Shown here: one piece after another, positions 1-5,148 of the stretch | How the letters are laid out: every line of letters starts with the position of its first letter | Position numbering within the stretch: position 1 is the stretch's first letter | Source: an uncultured beta proteobacterium | GTDB lineage: Bacteria; Pseudomonadota; Gammaproteobacteria; Burkholderiales; Burkholderiaceae_C | Direction: 5' to 3' | DNA length: 5,148 nt | Assembly: GCA_903885415.1 (NCBI GenBank) | Contig: CAISIP010000474.1 | Location: 1-5,148 of the forward strand | The notes under the pieces: model-generated | Databases searched by the model: none | Seen by the model: the letters and a program-made list of their open reading frames with translations, nothing else | What the model was told of the DNA's origin: nothing | Made by a program: the position numbers and the translations under genes

Positions 1-1
1 C

Positions 2-1351
2 ATGGCACGCGAAGGCAACCTGGAGGCGCCCACCCGGCACCCGATCGACTGGAAGGGCCCCGACTACTACGACGAGGAGGCGACTCTCCAGGAGATGGAG
101 CGGATATTTGACATCTGCCACGGGTGCCGACGCTGCGTGAGCCTGTGCGGCTCCTTTCCGACCTTGTTTGACCTGGTCGACGAGAGCAAAACGATGGAGG
201 TGGACGGCGTTGACAAGAAGGACTACTGGAAGGTGGTGGACCAGTGCTACCTGTGCGACCTGTGCTACATGACCAAGTGTCCCTATGTTCCTCCGCATGC
301 ATGGAACCTGGACTTTCCGCACACCATGCTGCGCGCGAAGGCGATCAAGTTCAAGAAGGGCGAGGTTGGCATGGGCGAGCGACTGCTCGCGTCGACCGAC
401 GTGCACGGCCAGTTCGCCGGCATTCCGGTGGTGGTCCAGGCGGTGAACGCGGTGAACAAGACCGGGTTGGCGCGCAGTCTGATGGAAGACGCGATCGGCG
501 TTGACAGGAATGCCTGGCTTCCGTCGCTGGCGACCCGGCGTTTTCGCTCTGCGGCACCCGCGAGTGCGCAGCACAAGGTAGTCGACGGTGCCAAGACGCC
601 GGGCAAGGTGGTGATCTATTCCACCTGCTATGTGAATTACAACGAGCCCGGCATCGGACTGGATTTGCTGAAGCTGCTCGACCACAACGCAGTTCCCTAT
701 GTGCTGGTAGAGAAGGAAAAATGCTGCGGGATGCCCAAGCTCGAGCTCGGTGACCTAGACTCGGTCGACGCGAGCAAGCGGGCCAACATACCGATGCTGG
801 CGCGGTACGCGCGCGACGGCTATGCGATTCTCAGCGCGGTGCCGAGTTGCACGCTGATGTTCAAGCAGGAGATACCGCTGATGTATCCGGACGAGGACGC
901 GGTGGCAGCGGTACGCGACGCGATGTGGGATCCCTTCGAGTACTTCATGGCGCGCAAGCGCGACGGACTGCTGAAGACCGAATTCCCACACGCGCTGGGC
1001 AAGATCAGCTACCAGATTCCCTGCCATGGCCGGGTGCAGAACATCGGCAAGAAAACAGAAGAAATGCTCAAGATGGTTCCGGGAACCAGCGTGCACACGC
1101 ACGAACGCTGTTCGGGACACGCCGGAACCTTTGGTGTGAAAAAAGCCACGCACCAACAGGCGATGAAAATTGGCAAGCCGCTTTTCAGGGCGATGGCGAG
1201 CCACAAGGACGGCGGGCCTCCCGACGTGGTCAGCTCGGACTGCCCACTGGGCGGCCATCACATCGCGCAGGGTTTCGAGGTCAACGCGCTCGGTGCGGTG
1301 CCGCAAAAGCATCCGCTCACGCTGATCCGCGAAGCCTACGGGCTGAAGTGA
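2..1351 (+). CDS. GlpC/HdrD-like iron-sulfur protein with two CCG-type domains (heterodisulfide reductase-related)
   Basis: 449-residue cytoplasmic-looking protein with no signal peptide or membrane segment. The N-terminal part has two ferredoxin-type cysteine clusters: C39-x2-C42-x2-C45-x3-C49 and C82-x2-C85-x2-C88-x4-C93-P, expected to hold [4Fe-4S] clusters. Two CCG-like domains follow: C209, C241-C242-G and C283 in the first; C341, C370-S-G-H-A-G and C414-P in the second. This is the architecture of GlpC and HdrD-type subunits, which pass electrons or act on disulfides, but the substrate of this subfamily is unknown to me. GlpC itself is unlikely because no glpA/glpB lies alongside and a DUF3501 gene follows after 19 bases. 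The N-terminus (MAREGNLEAPTRHP) matches the usual beginning of this subfamily, so ATG at position 2 is probably the true start. Its ribosome binding site lies outside the window, so a slightly longer form cannot be excluded. Family assignment is firm; function is open. Confidence 0.92.
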   Translation: MAREGNLEAPTRHPIDWKGPDYYDEEATLQEMERIFDICHGCRRCVSLCGSFPTLFDLVDESKTMEVDGVDKKDYWKVVDQCYLCDLCYMTKCPYVPPHAWNLDFPHTMLRAKAIKFKKGEVGMGERLLASTDVHGQFAGIPVVVQAVNAVNKTGLARSLMEDAIGVDRNAWLPSLATRRFRSAAPASAQHKVVDGAKTPGKVVIYSTCYVNYNEPGIGLDLLKLLDHNAVPYVLVEKEKCCGMPKLELGDLDSVDASKRANIPMLARYARDGYAILSAVPSCTLMFKQEIPLMYPDEDAVAAVRDAMWDPFEYFMARKRDGLLKTEFPHALGKISYQIPCHGRVQNIGKKTEEMLKMVPGTSVHTHERCSGHAGTFGVKKATHQQAMKIGKPLFRAMASHKDGGPPDVVSSDCPLGGHHIAQGFEVNALGAVPQKHPLTLIREAYGLK

Positions 1352-1370
1352 GAACACCTTCTTTTTTGGA

Positions 1371-1973
1371 ATGAATACCGCCATGCAAATCACCGGACAG
1401 ATCACCGTCGACAGTCTCATGGGCCTGGAGGCCTACAGCAAGTTTCGCAAGGCGCACAAGGGCGAGGTGATCGCGCATCGCAAGCTGCGCTCGGTGCCGC
1501 TGGGAGAGCACATCAACCTGCAGTTCGAAAGCGAGACCACGATCCGCTACCAAATCCAGGAAATGCTGCGGATCGAAAAAATATTCGAGGAAGATGGCAT
1601 CGTGCAGGAGATCGAGGCCTACGCGCCGCTGATGCCCGACGGTGCCAACTGGAAGGCGACGATGCTGATCGAATACCCGGACGTCAATGAGCGCAAGCGC
1701 GAACTGGCGCGCCTGATTGGGGTCGAGGACCGTATGTTCGTCGAGGTAGAGGGAATGGTGCGTGTCTATGCCATCGCCGACGAGGACCTCGACCGCGAGA
1801 ACGACGAGAAGACCTCTGCGGTACATTTTCTTCGGTTTGAGTTGACGGCGCCCATGTGCGCCGCCGTCAAGGCCGGCGCCGGCGTGAAGATCGGCTGCGA
1901 CCACACCCACTACCCGGCGCATGCGCCAATTGCGCCAGAGGCTCTGGCCTCGCTGGCCGGCGACCTGAAGTAG
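1371..1973 (+). CDS. DUF3501 family protein
   Basis: 200-residue soluble protein of the uncharacterised DUF3501 family. Recognisable conserved blocks are FESETTIRYQIQEMLRIEKI (residues 52-71), PDGANWKATMLIEYPD (89-104) and YAIADEDLDRENDEKTSAVH (133-152), the last continuing into FLRFEL. The length is usual for the family. Cysteines occur only at 163 and 176, the latter in GCDHTHY, and no classical cofactor motif is visible. The gene starts 19 bases after the iron-sulfur gene stop and is almost certainly co-transcribed with it; this pairing recurs widely in proteobacteria. The start is uncertain. ATG 1371 directly abuts the only purine-rich element (GGA at 1368-1370), which leaves no room for a ribosome binding site, whereas ATG 1383 (196 residues) has that GGA 12 bases upstream. 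Family members usually begin only a few residues before the ITVDSLM-like segment, which mildly favours 1383. No function is claimed beyond likely cooperation with the upstream protein. Confidence 0.93.
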   Translation: MNTAMQITGQITVDSLMGLEAYSKFRKAHKGEVIAHRKLRSVPLGEHINLQFESETTIRYQIQEMLRIEKIFEEDGIVQEIEAYAPLMPDGANWKATMLIEYPDVNERKRELARLIGVEDRMFVEVEGMVRVYAIADEDLDRENDEKTSAVHFLRFELTAPMCAAVKAGAGVKIGCDHTHYPAHAPIAPEALASLAGDLK

Positions 1974-2054
1974 GCGCTGTAATGGCCGCTTGTGCGGCGG
2001 CAGCGGCGCCATCCGGCCCACGACCCAAGGACCGCGAGGCTGGATAATCGTCGC

Positions 2055-2060
2055 AGAGGA
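2055..2060 (+). promoter_or_regulatory. Ribosome binding site of yaaA
   Basis: AGAGGA lies six bases before ATG 2067, a good Shine-Dalgarno core at near-ideal spacing and the clearest in the window. It decides the yaaA start: an in-frame GTG at 1992 would add 25 arginine-rich residues that no YaaA protein carries, and it has no comparable site. Confidence 0.75.
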
Positions 2061-2066
2061 ATTTTG

Positions 2067-2846
2067 ATGCTGCTCCTGCTCTCCCCCGCAAAATCACTGG
2101 ATTTCGACTCACCGCTGGCCGAAGTGCCACCGGCAACCGCGCCGATTTTTCCTAGCCAAGCGGCGCAACTTGTGACACTGCTGCGCCGGCACAGCCAAGA
2201 GCAGATCGCAGGGCTGATGGAACTAAGCGACCCGCTGGCGGCGCTCAACCTGGCGCGCTACAAGGCGTGGCGCAGGACGCCAGCGCCAGGCAGCACCAGG
2301 CAGGCGGTGCTGGCTTTCGACGGCGACGTCTACGGCGGACTGGCAGCCCGTAACTTGCAGGCCGAGGAGTTGGGCTGGGCGCAGCAGCATCTGGCGATTC
2401 TCAGCGGCATGTATGGCGTCCTTCGCCCGCTCGACGCGATGCAGCCGCACCGGCTCGAGATGTCGACCCGGCTCGCCAACGCGGGCGGTAGCAATCTCTA
2501 CCAGTTCTGGGGCAAGCGCATCGCCGGCTATCTCAACGAGCGGCTGCAGGCCGATGCTGAGCCAGTGGTGGTGAATCTGGCGTCACAGGAGTATTTCAAG
2601 GCGGTCGACCGCAAGCTCCTGCGTGCGCGGGTCGTCGAATGCGTTTTTGAAGAGGAGCGCGATGGCCGGCACAAAATCATCAGCTTCATGGCTAAGCGCG
2701 CGCGCGGCCTGATGGCGCGCTACGCCATCGACCAGCGCGCCGACCGGCCTGAGCAACTGCAGGCTTTCTGCACGGAAGGCTATGCCTTCGTTCCCGACGT
2801 GTCGACGCTCGAGCGCATGGTGTTTCGCCGTGCGGCGCCCGCCTGA
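2067..2846 (+). CDS. yaaA: Peroxide stress protein YaaA (DUF328/UPF0246)
   Basis: 259-residue cytoplasmic protein, essentially the length of E. coli YaaA (258). Family signatures occur in order: LLLLSPAKSLDF (2-13), FDGDVYGGL (84-92), LSGMYGVLRPLDAMQPHRLE (112-131), LYQFWGKRI (144-152), NLASQEYFKAV (170-180) and AKRARGLMARY (209-219). In E. coli, yaaA is induced by OxyR and limits free intracellular iron during hydrogen peroxide stress, reducing Fenton damage to DNA and protein; the structure has been linked to DNA binding. No OxyR site is evident in the 93-base gap before it, so expression may come from the upstream redox cassette or from a promoter I cannot recognise. Placement after an iron-sulfur protein and DUF3501 fits an iron/peroxide theme, but that link is inference. 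The start is fixed by the ribosome binding site and by the conserved first residues. Identification is very secure. Confidence 0.97.
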   Translation: MLLLLSPAKSLDFDSPLAEVPPATAPIFPSQAAQLVTLLRRHSQEQIAGLMELSDPLAALNLARYKAWRRTPAPGSTRQAVLAFDGDVYGGLAARNLQAEELGWAQQHLAILSGMYGVLRPLDAMQPHRLEMSTRLANAGGSNLYQFWGKRIAGYLNERLQADAEPVVVNLASQEYFKAVDRKLLRARVVECVFEEERDGRHKIISFMAKRARGLMARYAIDQRADRPEQLQAFCTEGYAFVPDVSTLERMVFRRAAPA

Positions 2847-2876
2847 GGCCACAGACGCGCTGGGCCACCGGCGGGC
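2837..2876 (+). other. Stem-loop spanning the yaaA stop codon (possible 3' end stabiliser or weak terminator)
   Basis: GCCCGCC (2837-2843) and GGCGGGC (2870-2876) form a perfect 7-bp stem. After a 3x3 internal loop that contains the stop codon, GGCC (2847-2850) pairs with GGCC (2863-2866), and CAG (2852-2854) with CTG (2860-2862, read with one bulged A at 2851), closing on ACGCG. No U-tract follows (the next bases are ACACAAG), so it is not a classical intrinsic terminator. It could protect the mRNA 3' end, aid Rho-dependent termination, or reduce expression of the downstream hydrolase. High G+C makes chance hairpins common, hence modest confidence in a function. Confidence 0.4.
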
Positions 2877-2894
2877 ACACAAGAAAATAGCGGT

Positions 2895-3797
2895 ATGAAA
2901 ATATGGGCCAACGGCATCGCGATCGAGGTGGAGGACAGCCAGGCCGGCCACGCGCCTGACGGCCGCCCGGTTTTGCTGCTGATCATGGGGCTTGGAATGC
3001 AGCTCACCGCGTGGCCACAGGAGATGGTGCAGGCGCTAGTGGACGCGGGTTACCGGGTGATCCGACACGACAACCGCGATATCGGACTGTCGCAAGCGTT
3101 CGACGAGTTGGGAACGCCGAACCTGGCCTTGAATTTCATGCGGTTTAAGCTCGGGTTGCCGGTCAGTGCGCCCTACAGCCTGCGCGATATGGCGGCCGAT
3201 TCGCTGGGCGTTCTCGACGCGCTCGGCATTGCCAGGGCGCATGTGGTGGGGCTGAGCATGGGCGGGATGATCGCCCAGCGCGTCGCGCTCATGGACCGTA
3301 CGCGCGTCGCCAGCCTGACCAGCATCATGAGTTCTAGCGGCGCCAGCGGGCTGCCGTCCGCCAAGCCGGGCGCGATGTGGGCCTTGCTGGGAAAGCCAGA
3401 CGGGGATTCGCACGCCGCCATCGTTGCGCACTATGTCCGGCTTTACCGGGCGATCGGAAGCCCCGGCTTTCCGACCACCGAACACGACATGCTTGAGCGC
3501 ATAGGCCAGTCGATTGCGCGCAGCTTCCGACCCCGTGGGGCGATGCGCCAGATGGCAGCGGTTGCCGCTGACACCGGCAGGGCCAAGGAACTCGAGCGCA
3601 TCGCCAGCCCGACGCTGGTGCTGCACGGCCATGCCGATCCGCTGCTGCCCTTTGCCTGCGGCGCCGACACGGCCCGGCGCATACCGGGCGCGCAACTGGT
3701 GGGCATCACCGGGATGGGCCACGACCTGGCGCCTGGCGTGGTCCAGCGGCTGCTGGACCATATGCTGCCCTTCCTGGGCACTTGCCCCCATGCCTGA
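2895..3797 (+). CDS. Alpha/beta hydrolase, RdmC/TAP-like esterase type
   Basis: 300-residue soluble alpha/beta hydrolase. The catalytic triad is visible: nucleophile S121 in the elbow GLSMGG (119-124), acid D248 in HGHADPLLP (244-252) and H276 in GMGHDL (273-278). MGLG (31-34) supplies the expected oxyanion-hole turn, and DNRDIGLS (59-66) is the conserved loop of this group. A cap region lies at about residues 147-235. The arrangement resembles the polyketide methylesterase RdmC and many uncharacterised proteobacterial esterases. No secondary-metabolite genes are nearby, so the substrate cannot be named; carboxyl ester hydrolysis is the most likely chemistry. The ATG follows AATAGCGGT, a weak ribosome binding site, but it aligns with the usual family start (KIWANGIAIEVED). 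The gene lies 48 bases after yaaA behind a stem-loop, and its stop overlaps the queF start by 8 bases, suggesting translational coupling. Fold assignment is secure; the specific product is unknown. Confidence 0.9.
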   Translation: MKIWANGIAIEVEDSQAGHAPDGRPVLLLIMGLGMQLTAWPQEMVQALVDAGYRVIRHDNRDIGLSQAFDELGTPNLALNFMRFKLGLPVSAPYSLRDMAADSLGVLDALGIARAHVVGLSMGGMIAQRVALMDRTRVASLTSIMSSSGASGLPSAKPGAMWALLGKPDGDSHAAIVAHYVRLYRAIGSPGFPTTEHDMLERIGQSIARSFRPRGAMRQMAAVAADTGRAKELERIASPTLVLHGHADPLLPFACGADTARRIPGAQLVGITGMGHDLAPGVVQRLLDHMLPFLGTCPHA

Positions 3798-4677
3798 AAA
3801 TATGCTGACCCTGGGTGATAGTCGGTCGCTCCAGACGCCTGAGCGCTCGCAGCTCGGGCGTTCCTCGTCCTACCCGGACCGGTACGATGCCTCGCTGCTC
3901 TTTGTGCTGCCGCGCGCCGACAAGCGCACAGAAATCGGGGTCGGCGCGACCGCGCCCTTTATGGGGGCCGACCTCTGGACCGCCTATGAGCTTGGCTGGC
4001 TGAATCAGCGCGGAAAGCCGCAAGTGGCGCTGGCGCATTTCACGGTTCCCTGCGAGTCTGCCAATATCATTGAAAGCAAATCCTTCAAGCTCTACCTCGG
4101 AAGCTTCAGCAACACCCAGTTTGACGACGCCACGCAGGTGCGGCAGCGCTTGCGCACCGACCTCAACGAGGCGCTTTGGCGCGGTGCGCCGGCGCTGGGT
4201 TCCGGCGTGGGCGTCAGGATCCTCGGGCCGGAATGCTTCGCGCAGGAAAGAATGCAGGAGCTCGGGGGTCTGAGCCTCGACCGGCTTGACATTGAATGCT
4301 CCCGCTACACACCGGCGCCTGAGCTGCTGCGGGCCGCCTTGGACGAGCAACCGGTCACGGAACTGCTGTGCAGCAACCTGCTCAAGAGCAACTGCCTGGT
4401 CACCGGACAGCCTGACTGGGGCAGCGTTCAGATCGCCTACCATGGGCCGCAAATAGAGCAGGAAGGGCTGCTGCAATACCTGGTCAGCTTTCGCAATCAC
4501 CATGAATTCCATGAGCAGTGCGTCGAGCGTATCTACATGGACATTTGGAGCCGCTGCAAGCCGGCCAGGCTCAGTGTCTATGCGCGCTACACGCGACGCG
4601 GTGGCATCGACATCAATCCGTTTCGAACCAGCTTCCCGCAGCCGCTACCGCACAACCTGCGCAGTGCGCGTCAATAG
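3790..4677 (+). CDS. queF: NADPH-dependent 7-cyano-7-deazaguanine (preQ0) reductase QueF, long bimodular type
   Basis: 295-residue cytoplasmic enzyme of queuosine biosynthesis. It reduces the nitrile of preQ0 to the aminomethyl group of preQ1 with two NADPH (EC 1.7.1.13) before the base is inserted into tRNA. The QueF motif ESKSFKLY is at 95-102. The catalytic segment LLKSNCLVTGQPDWGS (197-212) carries nucleophile C202, which forms the thioimide, and proton donor D209. FHEQCVERI (240-248) supplies H241 and E242, corresponding to E. coli H229/E230. The length and duplicated tunnel-fold layout mark the E. coli-type enzyme (282 residues), not the short Bacillus form. ATG 3790 overlaps the hydrolase stop (ATGCCTGA, 3790-3797) and has only a weak GGG 11 bases upstream, so coupling to hydrolase translation is likely; ATG 3802 is an alternative. 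The first roughly 15 residues precede the segment where related proteins begin (TPERSQLG, from residue 16). No other queuosine gene is in view. Identification is very secure. Confidence 0.97.
   Translation: MPENMLTLGDSRSLQTPERSQLGRSSSYPDRYDASLLFVLPRADKRTEIGVGATAPFMGADLWTAYELGWLNQRGKPQVALAHFTVPCESANIIESKSFKLYLGSFSNTQFDDATQVRQRLRTDLNEALWRGAPALGSGVGVRILGPECFAQERMQELGGLSLDRLDIECSRYTPAPELLRAALDEQPVTELLCSNLLKSNCLVTGQPDWGSVQIAYHGPQIEQEGLLQYLVSFRNHHEFHEQCVERIYMDIWSRCKPARLSVYARYTRRGGIDINPFRTSFPQPLPHNLRSARQ
3834..3862 (+). other. 11-bp stem-loop inside the 5' coding region of queF
   Basis: GACGCCTGAGC (3834-3844) pairs with GCTCGGGCGTT (3852-3862) around the 7-base loop GCTCGCA. All eleven positions pair, two of them as G-U wobbles (3834/3862 and 3840/3856). 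It starts about 45 bases after the ATG. It does not resemble a preQ1 riboswitch, which would lie upstream and be A-rich. It may slow early elongation or be a by-product of G+C-rich codons. Confidence 0.4.
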
Positions 4678-4691
4678 GTCCGGCGGCGCCC

Positions 4692-5148
4692 TCAGAACAG
4701 CTGGCCGGTCAGGGCTTCGTTGGGGCGAAGGCCACCCGCACCGGTAGCCTGGGCGGGCGGCGACAGCGCACCGGCGCGCACCCCGAGCAGACGCAGCCGC
4801 CGGTCCAGCACAACGCGCTTGAGGCATTGGCCGGCTGCGTCGCGGATCGTCTTGGCGTCGGCCGTGTGGAACTCCAGTGTCTGGTCACGCGTGACACTTC
4901 TGAAGTCGTCGAAGCGCAGCTTCACACCGATGGTTTTTGCGACATAGCCCTTGCGCTGGAGGTCGGTCGCGACCTGCGCGCACAGCCGGGTGAAAATCGC
5001 GCCGAGTTCGGCGCGGTCGTGCAGCGCATGCAGGTCGCGCTCGAAGGTTGTCTCTCGGCTTACCGACACCGGTTCACTCTCGGTGAGCACCGGCCGCTCG
5101 TCGCAGCCCCAGGCCGCGGCGTGCATCCAGACCCCGGTGCTCTGGCCG
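4692..5148 (-). CDS. dinB: DNA polymerase IV (Y-family), C-terminal part, truncated by the window edge
   Basis: The last 151 codons plus the TGA stop (complement of 4692-4694) of a - strand gene whose 5' end lies beyond position 5148. The frame stays open to the edge with GQSTGVW before the first in-window ATG (5126), so that ATG is internal and not the start. The visible protein is the little-finger (PAD) domain that grips DNA beside the lesion: SVSRETTFERDLHALHDRAE, then RKGYVAKTIGVKLRFDD and FRSVTRDQTL, then CLKRVVLDRRLRLLGVR. This pattern is typical of betaproteobacterial Pol IV, an error-prone translesion polymerase often under SOS control. The palm, fingers and catalytic acidic residues are off-window, so activity cannot be judged here. 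The protein ends in TGQLF; a C-terminal Q-x-x-L-x-L-F-like peptide normally binds the beta clamp, and this is at best a short version. The gene converges on queF with 14 bases between stop codons. Confidence 0.93.
   Translation of the reverse strand, partial: GQSTGVWMHAAAWGCDERPVLTESEPVSVSRETTFERDLHALHDRAELGAIFTRLCAQVATDLQRKGYVAKTIGVKLRFDDFRSVTRDQTLEFHTADAKTIRDAAGQCLKRVVLDRRLRLLGVRAGALSPPAQATGAGGLRPNEALTGQLF

Noticed and set aside
738..747. Palindrome AGCTCGAGCT
   Set aside because: It is inside a conserved coding stretch (PKLELG) and is explained by codon choice; no second copy was seen.
1333..1367. AGCC-TACG-GGCT hairpin followed by a T6 tract as an intrinsic terminator between genes 1 and 2
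   Set aside because: The stem is only 4 bp and sits 17 bases before the T-run, so it cannot act as a classical terminator; the genes look co-transcribed.
755..1420. Open reading frame of 221 codons on the - strand
   Set aside because: It lies antisense to the well-supported iron-sulfur gene, shows no recognisable family motif, and is the kind of long open frame expected opposite GC-rich coding DNA.
1317..2021. Open reading frame of 234 codons on the - strand
   Set aside because: It covers the whole DUF3501 gene in antisense, with no recognisable domain and no ribosome binding site; treated as a shadow.
2043..2048. GATAAT as a -10 promoter element for yaaA
   Set aside because: The region 17 bases upstream (ACGACC) is no -35 box, and a transcript starting just after it would begin within the ribosome binding site.
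3514..3789. N-terminal extension of the queF frame upstream of ATG 3790
   Set aside because: It overlaps the hydrolase catalytic region in another frame and its residues (many W, C, R, P) do not resemble any QueF sequence.
3036..3791. Open reading frame of 251 codons on the - strand
   Set aside because: Antisense to the hydrolase with its intact catalytic triad; the translated sequence is rich in H, R, G and A with no family pattern.
3706..4512. Open reading frame of 268 codons on the - strand
   Set aside because: Antisense to queF, which carries all its catalytic residues; no motif in the antisense product.
4701..4712. CTGGCCGGTCAG near-palindrome close to the dinB stop as a bidirectional terminator
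   Set aside because: It has a four-base-pair stem with one wobble, lies in dinB coding sequence and has no U-tract on either side.

Overview
The window reads as a G+C-rich (about 60-65% by eye) chromosomal segment of a betaproteobacterium, most likely of the order Burkholderiales. This rests on the codon bias towards G/C at third positions and on the character of the QueF, DinB, YaaA and DUF3501 proteins, which resemble the versions I know from that group. No taxonomic search was possible, so the genus is left open. No mobile elements, RNA genes, CRISPR arrays or phage genes are visible. The region looks like core or housekeeping chromosome with one uncharacterised redox cassette at its left end.

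Layout: five genes run left to right on the + strand with short spacers. They are (1) a GlpC/HdrD-like iron-sulfur protein with two ferredoxin-type cysteine clusters and two CCG-type domains (2-1351), (2) a DUF3501 protein (1371-1973), (3) peroxide-stress protein YaaA (2067-2846), (4) an alpha/beta hydrolase with an intact Ser-Asp-His triad (2895-3797), and (5) the preQ0 reductase QueF (3790-4677), whose start overlaps the hydrolase stop by 8 bases. A sixth gene, the C-terminal part of DNA polymerase IV (dinB), converges from the - strand (4692-5148, running off the right edge). Only 14 bases separate the stop codons of queF and dinB.

How they may work together: the iron-sulfur protein and DUF3501 form a recurrent gene pair, and in genomes I recall a rubrerythrin often lies just upstream. 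That would be beyond the left edge here and cannot be confirmed. The biochemical role of the pair is not established as far as I know, so it is the best candidate in this window for an undescribed system. The next gene, yaaA, acts in peroxide and iron homeostasis, so genes 1-3 share a plausible redox/iron theme. The hydrolase, queF (queuosine tRNA modification) and dinB (translesion synthesis) have no clear functional tie to that theme.

Non-coding DNA is scarce. The longest gap is 93 bases (1974-2066, between the DUF3501 gene and yaaA). It holds a short GC hairpin, a possible 21-codon ORF and the yaaA ribosome binding site. A strong imperfect stem-loop straddles the yaaA stop codon, and another sits in the first codons of queF. 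No convincing sigma-70 promoter or classical terminator with a U-tract was found.
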